Positions 32,256 through 41,075 are shown, counted from the first letter of the stretch. The stretch is 42,486 nt of DNA from an uncultured Lachnospiraceae bacterium (GCA_910588295.1 CAJUQO010000029.1:1-42486), one strand, 5' to 3'. Notes: generated by a model from the sequence alone, not told the origin. Made by a program: numbers and translations.

Positions 32256-32867
32256 TTATTCTCCCTCAAAATCCTGAAACAAAGCCCGGAAATACACGCT
32301 GCACAGATAGCCCGGCCCCGACACCCCCATCAGCACGATCACCGACAGAAACCTGTTCGACGCCGCCAGCAAAAGCAGAGGGCCGGCCATCACCGCAAAC
32401 ATTAAAAGTGATTTAAAAATATGGCTCACACAGAACAATATTCCGTTTTTCAGCGTATTTTTCAGCGTGTTCTCAAAACGGGCCGCCGTCACCAGGGCAA
32501 ACACCGTGAACATCAGCACAAACAAAAGCAGGACAAAAAGCAGGATCTTATAGGACCGCACAAAAGAATAGGACACCTGCCCAAGAAGCCGGATATCCAG
32601 GGCAAGAAAGGCGCTGATCCCCCCGCCGATCAGCCAGATCAACGTAGACTGCCGGAAATTCTCTTTAAATCCCTGTAAAAAAGATGCGCCGATTTTACCC
32701 TCCTCATTTTTAACCATCCGCAAAGATACCTGATACATGGCCGTCACCGCCGCCCCTGCCGTGACGACGGGTATACAAAACACCATCGTCAGCACATTCA
32801 GCCAGATCAGATCCCCTAGCCGGTTCAAAAACCTGGCCAGTTTTCCCTCCTGCGCAAATATACTCAT
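32256..32867 (-). CDS. DUF624 (YesL-like) membrane protein
   Basis: The 203-residue protein has the DUF624 start MSIFAQEGKLARFLNRLGDLIWLNVLTMVFCIPVVTAGAA and about five helices. Another typical feature is ALVTAARFENTLKNTLKNGILF, an amphipathic stretch between helices. In Bacillus subtilis the relative YesL is encoded with YesM/YesN and an ABC sugar importer, the same gene company as here. Molecular role is unknown. The start at 32867 has GGAGGCAGACAGG directly upstream. Confidence 0.88.
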   Translation of the reverse strand: MSIFAQEGKLARFLNRLGDLIWLNVLTMVFCIPVVTAGAAVTAMYQVSLRMVKNEEGKIGASFLQGFKENFRQSTLIWLIGGGISAFLALDIRLLGQVSYSFVRSYKILLFVLLLFVLMFTVFALVTAARFENTLKNTLKNGILFCVSHIFKSLLMFAVMAGPLLLLAASNRFLSVIVLMGVSGPGYLCSVYFRALFQDFEGE

Positions 32868-33001
32868 CCTGTCTGCCTCCTCCAAAGTAAATACTCTGTA
32901 ATGATTCAGCCGGCCTGAACCGCTGCGATACTCAGCCTCCCGTCAGATCATTTTCCTACGCTCTGCACGGCTGCCCCACACAATCGTCCCAACCGGCGCC
33001 G

Positions 33002-33613
33002 TCATTCCTCCGACAGATACAGCAAAAACTGCTTTGCCGTCTCCATATGGCGGGAATTGTAAATGATTCCCGCCACGCTTCTGGTATCCGGATCCGCATA
33101 GCCATCGATCTCCCGGATCTTCGCCAGCTCATCTCCGTACACACCGAGAACCCGGCCCCCGCTGTCCCGGTACAGTTCCGGAAACGCTGCCAGCTCCTCC
33201 TCCGTGAAAACCTCCCGCAGATCCAAGAAAGCATCCGCTCCGGCAAAAGAAGCGAAATTCTCCTCCAGCATCATCCCCACATCCAGCTCCCCGGCCCCCA
33301 CCAGCCCGTAAAACCGGGACTGACAGGCCATGGCATAATTCGACGTCCCGTCGGCCAGCAGCAGGGACGTGGCGATCAGCACGTCATATTTCTTCGTATC
33401 AATACCCGCATAGACGACAAATTCCTCCTCCAATATGCCTTCCGCCACATCCGTATGCACATCCAGCAGCATGGCATTGAGGGCATATTCCTTCTCCGTT
33501 GCCTTCGTATACAAAAAATACCCCGCCGCCGCCAGCACAAAGAGCGCCGCAAATAACGGTATCTTATAATACATCCAGAAATATTCCAGCTTCTTCTTCC
33601 AATCCCCCTGCAT
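33002..33613 (-). CDS. Small membrane-anchored extracytoplasmic protein, binding-protein-like
   Basis: The 203-residue protein has one N-terminal helix (KIPLFAALFVLAAAGYFLY, about 17-35) after a basic, aromatic start, then an outer domain. The outer part contains QSRFYGLVGAGELDVGMMLEENF and ADAFLDLREVFTEEELAAFPELY, which look like the 'GelDvgl.pee.f..l...g.flDL...l..e.l' pattern of solute-binding proteins, but the whole is about half the size of one. AAGGATGTGG precedes the ATG at 33613. It lies between the permease genes and DUF624, so an accessory role to the sugar importer is likely. Family not recognised with certainty. Confidence 0.75.
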   Translation of the reverse strand: MQGDWKKKLEYFWMYYKIPLFAALFVLAAAGYFLYTKATEKEYALNAMLLDVHTDVAEGILEEEFVVYAGIDTKKYDVLIATSLLLADGTSNYAMACQSRFYGLVGAGELDVGMMLEENFASFAGADAFLDLREVFTEEELAAFPELYRDSGGRVLGVYGDELAKIREIDGYADPDTRSVAGIIYNSRHMETAKQFLLYLSEE

Positions 33614-33679
33614 CTTTCCACATCCTTTTTGTATCATAAATACAGCCCGGCCAGGGCCAGGCTGTATATAGTATACCGC

Positions 33680-34552
33680 TTATCCTTTTACAGCGCCAGC
33701 CGCAATTCCGTTGATAAACTGCTTCTGCAACAGCATAAAGATCACGATCAGCGGCAGGGCGCACAGCACGCAGGCCGCGAACAGGATATTCCACTGGGCC
33801 GGGTTCTCCTTGTCGCCCAGAAACTGCAGCATACCCACCGGCAGCGAGTACTGGGACTGCTTGGAGATGAACACCATCGGATAGAAGTAATCATTCCAGA
33901 TCCAGAGGCCCTGGGTAATGATCGTAGATACGGTGGCCGGTTTCAGCAGCGGAAACACCACCGACACAAAACGTTTCGGCAGCGAAGCGCCGTCTATGTA
34001 AGCGGACTCCTCAATCTCCACCGGCACGCTCTTCATAAAGCCCGAGAACAGGAACACGGAGAATGGCAGCGAGCAGGTGATGAACATCAGCATCGGCGTA
34101 AACCTCGTATTGGGGATCCCCAGTCTGGAGAAGGTCTGCGCGATGGGCACGATGACCATCTGGGACGGGATGATCAGGCCGGAGATAAAAAAGTAATACA
34201 TGAATTTCGCCGGCTTCGTCTTAATACGCCCGATGGGATAGGCCGCCATGGTGGCAAACACGATGATGACCAGCACGGAACCGGCCGTGGTCATCAGGCT
34301 GTTGAGAAACTCCATCGGATAATTCATGTTGGTAAACGCCAGCCGGTAGCTCGCCATGGAAAACTGCTGGAACAGATTCAGCGGCGAAGACTGGTTTTCC
34401 GGCGTGCGCAGGGAGCTGGAGAACACGATCACCAGGGGAGCTATGATAATCACACAGAATGCGAAGATGATAAAATACAGCAGAAACGTCTTCGGCGTCA
34501 GCTTCATATAGGTTTCGACTTCTCGGTCGTCTTTTTTTCTTCCGAATGCCAT
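33680..34552 (-). CDS. Carbohydrate ABC transporter permease, MalG/CUT1 type
   Basis: The 290-residue inner-membrane protein has six helices. The CUT1 EAA loop is VEIEESAYIDGASLPKRFVSVVFPLLKPA (about 185-213), and the C-terminus is LQKQFINGIAAGAVKG, the typical end of MalG-like permeases. Its ATG overlaps the stop of the partner permease by one base (TAATG), giving translational coupling. No ATPase gene is present; CUT1 systems of this kind often share one MsmK-type ATPase encoded elsewhere. Confidence 0.94.
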   Translation of the reverse strand: MAFGRKKDDREVETYMKLTPKTFLLYFIIFAFCVIIIAPLVIVFSSSLRTPENQSSPLNLFQQFSMASYRLAFTNMNYPMEFLNSLMTTAGSVLVIIVFATMAAYPIGRIKTKPAKFMYYFFISGLIIPSQMVIVPIAQTFSRLGIPNTRFTPMLMFITCSLPFSVFLFSGFMKSVPVEIEESAYIDGASLPKRFVSVVFPLLKPATVSTIITQGLWIWNDYFYPMVFISKQSQYSLPVGMLQFLGDKENPAQWNILFAACVLCALPLIVIFMLLQKQFINGIAAGAVKG

Positions 34553-35469
34553 TACAGCTCCACCTCCCTCTTATTCATAAAGTACAGCATAAACACAGTG
34601 ATCAATATGATCACGAAAAAGGACACCACCGAGAAAGCGCTGGCCCGCCCCATCTTCTGGTCATCAAAAGCAATCTCGTAGATCTGGAACATCAGCGTCT
34701 TGGTCGATTTTCCGGGACCGCCGTTGGTCATGATAAAGGAATAGTCGAAGGCCTTAAGACCAGCGATCACGTTCAGGATCACATTGATGGTGATCGTGGA
34801 GGAGATCAGCGGCAGCTTCACCAGGCGGGTCAACTGCCATTCCGTACAGCCGTCGATCCGCCCCGCTTCAAGGAGGCTCTCATCCACGGTCTGCAGACCG
34901 GCCAGATAAATGATCATGGTGGAACCGAAGCCCTTCCATACCTCCACGATGGCGATCGCAAACAGCGCGACGCGGAAATTCCCCAACGGATTGAAGGCCG
35001 TGCCGTCCAGCCCGAACAGCGTCAGCAGACTGGCGATCATACCGGAACTGGGCATATACACATATGTCCAGATAAAGCCTACCACGATGGCAGAGAACAG
35101 CGCCGGAAAATAGGCGCAGGTACGGAACAGGCCCTTGAAATGAATCTTCGTATTCAGCGCCATGGCTATCCCCAAGCCGATCAGGTTACTCAGAATGACC
35201 GTGACCACCGCGTAGGACAGCGTATTGCCGATGGAGTTGACCAGCGTTCCGTTTTCAAAAATCCTAATGTAGTTTTTGAAGCCCACAAAATCGAAATCAT
35301 AGTTAATGCCGTTAAAATCTGTAATACTGTAATAAAAAAGCTGCAGCACAGGATACACCCAGAGTATCAGGAACATTGCCAGCGCCGGTATCAGAAAATA
35401 ATACATGCGGTTGTTAAAAACCAGCGATGTATTGGCGCCTTTTCTTTTCTTCTTCGGCTCATTTGCCAT
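34552..35469 (-). CDS. Carbohydrate ABC transporter permease, MalF/CUT1 type
   Basis: The 305-residue permease begins with a basic cytosolic tail (ANEPKKKRKGAN). Helix 1 is FLIPALAMFLILWVYPVLQLFYYS, followed by TDFNGINYDFDFVGFKNYIRIFENG, the usual MalF-type outer segment. The EAA loop is DESLLEAGRIDGCTEWQLTRLVKLPLIS. The start at 35469 follows AGGGTGAG; the frame upstream passes through the terminator hairpin and is not used. It lies downstream of the binding-protein gene with a hairpin terminator between them, which would lower permease expression relative to the binding protein. Confidence 0.94.
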   Translation of the reverse strand: MANEPKKKRKGANTSLVFNNRMYYFLIPALAMFLILWVYPVLQLFYYSITDFNGINYDFDFVGFKNYIRIFENGTLVNSIGNTLSYAVVTVILSNLIGLGIAMALNTKIHFKGLFRTCAYFPALFSAIVVGFIWTYVYMPSSGMIASLLTLFGLDGTAFNPLGNFRVALFAIAIVEVWKGFGSTMIIYLAGLQTVDESLLEAGRIDGCTEWQLTRLVKLPLISSTITINVILNVIAGLKAFDYSFIMTNGGPGKSTKTLMFQIYEIAFDDQKMGRASAFSVVSFFVIILITVFMLYFMNKREVEL

Positions 35470-35489
35470 ATTTCTCACCCTTTCTATAC

Positions 35490-35536
35490 AAAAAGGCCGT
35501 TTCAAATCTTTCTTTGAAAGACCCAAAACAGCCTTT
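35490..35536 (-). terminator. Attenuating terminator between binding-protein and permease genes
   Basis: Minus strand: AAAGGCTGTTT pairs with AAACGGCCTTT, with an inner TCTTTC-AAA-GAAAGA stem, followed by TTTTT. It is 11 nt past the binding-protein stop and 20 nt before the permease start. Partial read-through would give much binding protein and less permease. The hairpin is also T-tailed on the plus strand. Confidence 0.75.
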
Positions 35537-35547
35537 GTTTTTAACAG

Positions 35548-36957
35548 TTACTCATCCAGCAGATCCTCAAATTTGTCCTGCATACCGGAGGTAATATCCT
35601 CCACCGTCGTGCCCTGACCGCCGACCATCTCGGAGAACAGCTCCTCCATGGTGGACTCTGTACCTGCCGGCCACGCCTGGTTGCACCAGTGATAAGCCTT
35701 GCCCTGGTTCAAAAGCTCCACAAAGGGGGCGAACAGTTCATAGTTCGGGGAAGAATCCGCGCCCTCACCGTAGGTAGCGATGATCTTTCCGGTGGCCAGA
35801 TAGGCTTTCCAGACATCCGAAGAACCGTCAAACCAGTAATCCAGAAGTTCCTTGCACTCGTCGATATATTTGGAACCGGAGTAGATACTGTAGCCCGCGG
35901 ACAGGCAGGTAGCCGTACAAGTGTCGCCGGAAGCGGACGGGATCGGGAAATAGCCTCTCTCAAAGGCGCCTGCGGAACCCTCGGCCAGAAGAGCCGTGGC
36001 ATTGAAGGAACCGTCAAAGGTCATGGCCGCTTTGCCGTCCACAAACTCGGTGATCGCCTGGGAAGCGCCAAGGCCCAGCGTCTGGGAAGCATCGATGTAG
36101 CCTTTCTCGTACAGCTCGTTGTACATGGTCAGTACGGTATCCCAGGTTCCCTCATCGGTAAACTTGGTATCGCCGGTTCTGAGCTGGTCGTCGTACTCCG
36201 CGTTTTTCGCATAAATCTCGTTGCAGGCGATCTGGTACAGGCCGAACTGCAGCACATACATATCTTTGTCGCCCATCACGATCGGCTGATATCCCTTATC
36301 CTTGATCTTCTGGCAGGCATCTAAAAACTCGTCCCATGTAGCGGGCTCGGCGGTGATGCCGCACTCGTCAAAAATAGCTTTGTTATAATAGGTGCCGAGG
36401 ATCGATACACCGGCGGTACACACCACCACGTTGCCGTCATAAGTCACGGCCGACAGATCATTCATGTTGCCAAGGGCATCCAGATCATTGAGGGGCGCCA
36501 GATAACCGGCATCGGCCAGCGCGTAACAGGCATTGGAACCGGCATACATGGGCTGAGCCAGGATGATATCCGGACACTCGCCGGAAGCCAGCTTGGTCTT
36601 TAAGGATGTATAGTAGTTATCGTCCGGAAGCTTGGTCACCTCCAGGGTCACATTCGGCCATTTTTCCTTGATAAGATTCGGAAGCTGCTCCGTTTCAAAA
36701 TCATTGTCCGACGCCACGCCGGATACCATCATGGTGATGGTGATATCACCGGCGTTCTCAATGGCCTCATGGTTGTAAGCCTCGCCGCCGGTCGCGGGGG
36801 CCGCCCCGGAACCGGCATCTCCGCTGCCTTCCGTACCCGCTGCGCTCTCCTTCGCCTCCGACGCGTCAGATGACTTGGAACCGCCGCCGCAGCCTGCCAG
36901 CATGGACACGGCCATGGCCGACGCGCACAACAGAGAAACTACTTTTTTCGCTTTCAT
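35548..36957 (-). CDS. Sugar ABC transporter solute-binding lipoprotein, family 1
   Basis: The 469-residue protein has a signal peptide and lipobox (AMAVSMLAGC, Cys about 23), a Ser/Gly/Ala linker (residues 24-65), and a family-1 solute-binding domain. Visible landmarks are TITMMVSGVASDNDFETEQLPNLI, CPDIILAQPMYAGSN, GTYYNKAIFDECGI and AMTFDGSFNATALL. It captures an oligosaccharide or glycoside outside the cell for the two CUT1 permeases downstream. ATG 36957 follows GGGAGGAAAAGG. It is the first gene of the glycoside operon and is divergent from the YesM kinase, whose response regulator probably activates it. Confidence 0.94.
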   Translation of the reverse strand: MKAKKVVSLLCASAMAVSMLAGCGGGSKSSDASEAKESAAGTEGSGDAGSGAAPATGGEAYNHEAIENAGDITITMMVSGVASDNDFETEQLPNLIKEKWPNVTLEVTKLPDDNYYTSLKTKLASGECPDIILAQPMYAGSNACYALADAGYLAPLNDLDALGNMNDLSAVTYDGNVVVCTAGVSILGTYYNKAIFDECGITAEPATWDEFLDACQKIKDKGYQPIVMGDKDMYVLQFGLYQIACNEIYAKNAEYDDQLRTGDTKFTDEGTWDTVLTMYNELYEKGYIDASQTLGLGASQAITEFVDGKAAMTFDGSFNATALLAEGSAGAFERGYFPIPSASGDTCTATCLSAGYSIYSGSKYIDECKELLDYWFDGSSDVWKAYLATGKIIATYGEGADSSPNYELFAPFVELLNQGKAYHWCNQAWPAGTESTMEELFSEMVGGQGTTVEDITSGMQDKFEDLLDE

Positions 36958-37004
36958 TTCCTTTTCCTCCCATAATTGTGTACTGATTTTCTTAAGATGC
37001 CCAT

Positions 37005-37054
37005 ATTCTAGCATATCCGGGGTATACTTTTGTCGGAGGTTATGGTATACTTTT
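37005..37054 (-). promoter_or_regulatory. Promoter of the sugar operon with two direct repeats (candidate YesN sites)
   Basis: On the minus strand an extended -10 TGCTAGAAT (37013-37005) has no good -35. Instead two identical 11-bp direct repeats, GGTATACTTTT on the plus strand (37021-37031 and 37044-37054), lie 23 bp apart, about two helix turns. They cover the -35 region and the next upstream turn, the place where AraC-type activators bind. The divergently encoded YesN-type regulator is the obvious candidate. Confidence 0.6.
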
Positions 37055-37163
37055 TTTGGATTTTTTAAGCAAATACAATATTTTTATAACTGTTCAGTAC
37101 CTTCACAGTTACATATTTTTTCACGTTTCAAACATATACCCTATATTCCCAAAGGTGGCCCCT

Positions 37164-38897
37164 ATGAAGCTGCGAAATAAATTTTTTCTGATTTTTTCCG
37201 TTCTCGCCATAATACCGCTGCTGATCATCAGCATTTACGCCTACCGCCATTATGCCCAGACCATCCGCCAGCGGGTGCTGGAATTTTCCGAAAACCTGTT
37301 CCAAAATGCCGTAGCCGAGGCTAATACCACCCTGAATGACATCAGCCAGACCGTCAACTACATGACCTTTTATTCCAGCGAAAACGGCTATTCCATCGTG
37401 GAAACCCTGAAAACCTTCGCGGGCAGCGAGGATGATTTCACCTCCTATGATGTGATGAAAGCCAGCCAATACTGCAATTCGGTCTTTCAAAATCTGATGG
37501 TGGATAACGAATACATCCACGGTATCTATATCTTCACACCCACCAATGTGGTATTTTCCAGCTCCATGCAGCAATACAGCGCCCTGCGAAGCGACTACCG
37601 CCCGGAAATGTACAAATGGTATCAGGACACGCTGGATTTGGAAGGCCGTTTTTACATCAGCAGTTTCACCAGCCAGGACATGTTTACGGACAATACCGAT
37701 TCCATTTATTTTGCCAAAAGCATCCGCGATGTATACAACCACAAATTCCTGGGAGTCGTGCTGATTGACTGCGATCCCGGCGTCATCAACCTGGACAATG
37801 TGAACTCCATGCCGGATATCACGCTCTTGACCATATCCAACACCAAAAACAGCGTCGTCCTCTATACGAACCTGGACAGCCTGGAAGATGATTTCTCCCG
37901 CTCCAACCGAGAGGTAAAAAAGGCCTCCCTGGCCATCTCGCCCCTGGAGCTCACGGCCACGTTCAACTACGACGCTTTATATAAGGAATTTAACCTGACC
38001 GGGGAGATTTTGCTCACCATCGCTTTCACCTGCATATCCGGTTACATCATCCTGGCCTACGCCTTCACGAAAAGCCTGGTGCGGCCCCTGGAGAACCTGA
38101 GCCATACCATGTCCCGGCAGAGGGGCGGAAGTTTTTCCTTCTCCAGCCCCTACATGAACCGCACCGACGAGATCGGCACCCTCTACAATGAATATGCCAA
38201 CATGCTGGAGGAGCTGGACGCCTCCATCAAACGGGACTACAAGGACAAGCTGATCATCCTGGATGCCCAGATGAAGTCCCTGGAAGCCAGAATCAACTCC
38301 CATTTCCTGTTTAATACACTGGAATCCATCAACAGTATGGCCGAGCTCGACGACAATGAGCCCATCGCCACCATGTCCCTGGCCCTCGGCAACATGTTCC
38401 GCTATTCCATCAAGACCCAGAGCGAGCTGGTCACGCTGCAAGACGAGCTCTCCCATGTCCAGGACTATATTTCCATTCAGTCGATCCGTTTCAGCAACCA
38501 TTTTTCCCTGCTGACGGACATTCCGGGAGAGCTCTACGAACAGAAGGTGCTGAAACTGATCCTGCAGCCCCTGGTGGAGAATGCCCTCTATCACGGCCTG
38601 AATTACTGCACCCGGGGCGACCAGATCGTGCTGTCGGCCCGCCGGGAGGAATCCACCTTATACATCAGCGTCTCCGACAACGGCCAGGGAATGCCGCCGG
38701 AAATGCTGGAAGCGCTGAACCGGAAGCTGGAAGAAGACGCTTCCTTCACCGAGCTGGGGCACCGCACCAAACAGAGCATCGGCCTGAAAAATATCCACTC
38801 CCGCATTGAGCTGTACTATGGCAAAGGCTACGGCCTGCACATCGCCAGTTCCATGGGGAAAGGAACCACCATCACGATCCGGCTGCCGGTATTGTGA
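37164..38897 (+). CDS. yesM: Sensor histidine kinase, YesM type
   Basis: The 577-residue kinase has helix 1 at about residues 7-30, an outer sensor domain of some 250 residues, and helix 2 (ILLTIAFTCISGYIILAYAF, about 282-301). A HAMP domain (KSLVRPLENLSHTMSRQRGG) and the His_kinase domain follow. LEARINSHFLFNTLESINSM contains the phospho-accepting His, LILQPLVENALYHGL is the N box, and SVSDNGQGMPPEML with GIGLKNIHSRIELYYG-like text forms the ATP site. YesM kinases usually sense carbohydrates and act with YesN regulators. ATG 37164 follows AAAGGTGG. The regulator gene begins 20 nt downstream. Confidence 0.95.
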   Translation: MKLRNKFFLIFSVLAIIPLLIISIYAYRHYAQTIRQRVLEFSENLFQNAVAEANTTLNDISQTVNYMTFYSSENGYSIVETLKTFAGSEDDFTSYDVMKASQYCNSVFQNLMVDNEYIHGIYIFTPTNVVFSSSMQQYSALRSDYRPEMYKWYQDTLDLEGRFYISSFTSQDMFTDNTDSIYFAKSIRDVYNHKFLGVVLIDCDPGVINLDNVNSMPDITLLTISNTKNSVVLYTNLDSLEDDFSRSNREVKKASLAISPLELTATFNYDALYKEFNLTGEILLTIAFTCISGYIILAYAFTKSLVRPLENLSHTMSRQRGGSFSFSSPYMNRTDEIGTLYNEYANMLEELDASIKRDYKDKLIILDAQMKSLEARINSHFLFNTLESINSMAELDDNEPIATMSLALGNMFRYSIKTQSELVTLQDELSHVQDYISIQSIRFSNHFSLLTDIPGELYEQKVLKLILQPLVENALYHGLNYCTRGDQIVLSARREESTLYISVSDNGQGMPPEMLEALNRKLEEDASFTELGHRTKQSIGLKNIHSRIELYYGKGYGLHIASSMGKGTTITIRLPVL

Positions 38898-38917
38898 GGA
38901 AAAATCCAGGAGGAAGT

Positions 38918-40486
38918 ATGTACACCTACGTAATCATCGACGATGAAGAACTGATCCGAAAAGGAACGATCAAAAAACTGGCCCCCATCGCGGACCGCAT
39001 CACCTGCGTGGGTGAGGCGGCAAACGGCGCCAGGGGCATAGATCTGGTCAAAGAGCTGCATCCGGATTTTGTCATCTTGGATATGCAGATGCCGGAAATG
39101 GACGGCATGGCCCTGCTTCCCCACCTGTCAAAAAATTATCCCTCCATGCCCCTGATCGTCATCAGCGGCTATCGGGATTTTGACTATATCAAACAGGCCA
39201 TCTCCGCCAACGCCATCGAGTATCTGCTGAAACCATTCAGCAGGGAGATGATCCAAAACTGCGTGGACGAGGTGATCAAACGGCTGGAAAACCGCACGCT
39301 TCTGGAAAACCAGATCCTGACCAGTGAAAAGGAGAAGGAACAGGCCTGCTACGACTACGATGTCCAGCTCCTCAACAGCCTGATCCTGGACTACCATGTG
39401 AGCAGCGCCAGGATGACCTCCCAGAAGCTGCAACGTATCAACGGCAGCCATGACCTGATGCTTTTGACCCTGCATTTTTCCCGCACATCGCCGGACGCCC
39501 TCGTGGAAGAATGGCTCGGCGAGCAGGGCTTCGGCGATCTGGCCCTCTACCTGTCCGGCTCCACCAGCCCGGATCTGGGCTTTATCATCCTTTTCACGGC
39601 TCCCCAGAGCGTGATCCCCAACGAGAAACTGGCCGCCCAGATTCTGGACAGTTTCATTCCCTGGATGGAGGATCAGGAAACGTCTGTATGCGCCGGTATC
39701 AGCCGTACCCACCACGACCTGAGCGAGCTGGGCAAAGCTTACCGCGAGACCACGCTGGCCCTGGACCAGCAGCCCGTGTGCAAAAGCTCCCCCTGCTGGT
39801 TTGCCTACGCCGGGGAAGAAGAGCCCCGCCCCATAGCCTGGGACAAAACCGAAGAATTTCTGTTCCGCATAGACGCCGGCATGGAAGAGGAGGCCCGGGA
39901 TCTGACCCGTGAACTGTTCGCGTGGTATGCGGATCTGCCCGACTGTACACTGGCGGACGTCAAATACCACTGTTATCAGCTGTCCGACCAGTGCCGCCTG
40001 ATCCTGAACCGTTACCTGAAAAACCAGACAGCCGTGGAGGGTTCCAACAGTATGCAGAATGTGGTAAACCACATCTTCACCCTCCGGGATCTGGAAGAGT
40101 ATTACCTGCAGTTTTTCGCCAATCTGGCCGCCATGATCCGGCCCCAGTCAGTGTATGCCGTGGACGATATCATCGAAAAGATCCAGATCTACATGCGGCG
40201 GAATTACCAAAAGGATCTGACCCAGGAATTTGTCTCCTCCCTGTTCTGCATCAACCGCAGTTATTTAAGCACCCTGTTCAAATCCCGCACCGGAGAAAAG
40301 TTCGTGGACTATCTAAACAATATCCGTATCCTGCGCTCCCAGGAGCTCCTGGCCCACACCGACCGGAAAATGTACCAGATCGCCAGGGCCGTGGGCTACG
40401 ACAATGTAAAATATTTCTTCCGGGTTTTCAAAAAAAGTGCCGGTATCACACCGGAACAGTTCCGCCAGCGGCATATGGGGGACTGA
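38918..40486 (+). CDS. yesN: Response regulator with AraC-type DNA-binding domain, YesN type
   Basis: The 522-residue regulator has a receiver domain (1-120) starting YTYVIIDDEELIRKG, the phospho-accepting Asp in FVILDMQMPEMDG (about 55), and VISGYRDFDYIKQAI with the conserved Lys in YLLKPFSR. A middle region of about 280 residues is of unknown fold. At the C-terminus is an AraC double helix-turn-helix: LTQEFVSSLFCINRSYLSTLFKSRTG and KMYQIARAVGYDNVKYFFRVFKK, ending GITPEQFRQR. ATG 38918 has AGGAGG 4 nt upstream; it is 20 nt after yesM. Probable target is the divergent sugar operon through the direct repeats at 37021-37054. Confidence 0.95.
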   Translation: MYTYVIIDDEELIRKGTIKKLAPIADRITCVGEAANGARGIDLVKELHPDFVILDMQMPEMDGMALLPHLSKNYPSMPLIVISGYRDFDYIKQAISANAIEYLLKPFSREMIQNCVDEVIKRLENRTLLENQILTSEKEKEQACYDYDVQLLNSLILDYHVSSARMTSQKLQRINGSHDLMLLTLHFSRTSPDALVEEWLGEQGFGDLALYLSGSTSPDLGFIILFTAPQSVIPNEKLAAQILDSFIPWMEDQETSVCAGISRTHHDLSELGKAYRETTLALDQQPVCKSSPCWFAYAGEEEPRPIAWDKTEEFLFRIDAGMEEEARDLTRELFAWYADLPDCTLADVKYHCYQLSDQCRLILNRYLKNQTAVEGSNSMQNVVNHIFTLRDLEEYYLQFFANLAAMIRPQSVYAVDDIIEKIQIYMRRNYQKDLTQEFVSSLFCINRSYLSTLFKSRTGEKFVDYLNNIRILRSQELLAHTDRKMYQIARAVGYDNVKYFFRVFKKSAGITPEQFRQRHMGD

Positions 40487-40558
40487 TCCCGCGGAAACGT
40501 AAAAATCCTGCTTTTCCGACCATGATATATATGAAAATCCTTCGTCCCGAAAAAAATG

Positions 40559-40564
40559 TATAAT
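40559..40564 (+). promoter_or_regulatory. Isolated TATAAT box before the small protein gene
   Basis: A perfect TATAAT has no good -35 at 17-18 bp. If used, the leader to the gene at 40733 is about 160 nt and GC-rich, with several short inverted repeats (for example CCGCGCGG near 40627). No known RNA family was recognised in 40565-40732. Confidence 0.35.
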
Positions 40565-40732
40565 TCTGTTCAGAGCCGTACATACTGATACTGTTCCCTG
40601 TAGTCCGGCGCAGGATTCCGCCCTCCGCGCGGCGCAGATTCTGCCTGTCCGTGCCCTTTTCCGGAAATATCCCCATGTACGGCGCGGACATGCCCGGACT
40701 GCCGACGAAAATCCATACAGGAGGCAACCATT

Positions 40733-40930
40733 ATGGCAAGTGTATATTCCGATGTAACTGATCTGCCCTTAAACTGTAAATCCGCCGCAGAACGCACTCA
40801 GCGCGTACTGGACAGGGAAGATTCCCTGGCGGAGCTCTCCGACTCCGGCCGCCGCAGACTGACCGAGTGGGAAAAAGAACTGGAAAAAGATACCGGCTGC
40901 CGTGTGGCCCTGGTGGCTTACCGGGTATGA
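40733..40930 (+). CDS. Small acidic hypothetical protein
   Basis: The 65-residue protein starts MASVYSDVTDLPLNCKSAAE and is predicted mainly helical and acidic (RVLDREDSLAELSDSGRRRL, then EWEKELEKDTGCRVALVAYRV). Strong support for a real gene is GGAGG 8 nt before the ATG and a 12-bp terminator-like hairpin right after the stop. It has two Cys residues and no membrane segment. Function is not recognised; small proteins of this look occur in Lachnospiraceae. Confidence 0.72.
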   Translation: MASVYSDVTDLPLNCKSAAERTQRVLDREDSLAELSDSGRRRLTEWEKELEKDTGCRVALVAYRV

Positions 40931-40963
40931 CGCACAGAAAACCGCCGGCGGCGGTTTTCTGCG
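40931..40963 (+). terminator. Terminator-like hairpin after the small protein gene
   Basis: CAGAAAACCGCC (40935-40946), loop GGC, GGCGGTTTTCTG (40950-40961): a perfect 12-bp stem directly after the stop codon. The T tract is inside the stem and only CGTATAG follows, so it resembles but does not fully match an intrinsic terminator. Confidence 0.65.
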
Positions 40964-41027
40964 TATAGGTATGAAAAAGAGGTCGCTCATACGGTATGTT
41001 CACGCTCAAGAAAAATCAATTTTTCTC

Positions 41028-41056
41028 TTGCATATACTTCCAAAACATGATACACT
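41028..41056 (+). promoter_or_regulatory. Promoter of tRNA-Leu
   Basis: TTGCAT (41028-41033) and TACACT (41051-41056) are spaced 17 bp apart, 20 nt before the mature tRNA 5' end. No other gene lies between, so it serves the tRNA alone. Confidence 0.7.
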
Positions 41057-41075
41057 ATTTCTCGGTCAAAGAAAT

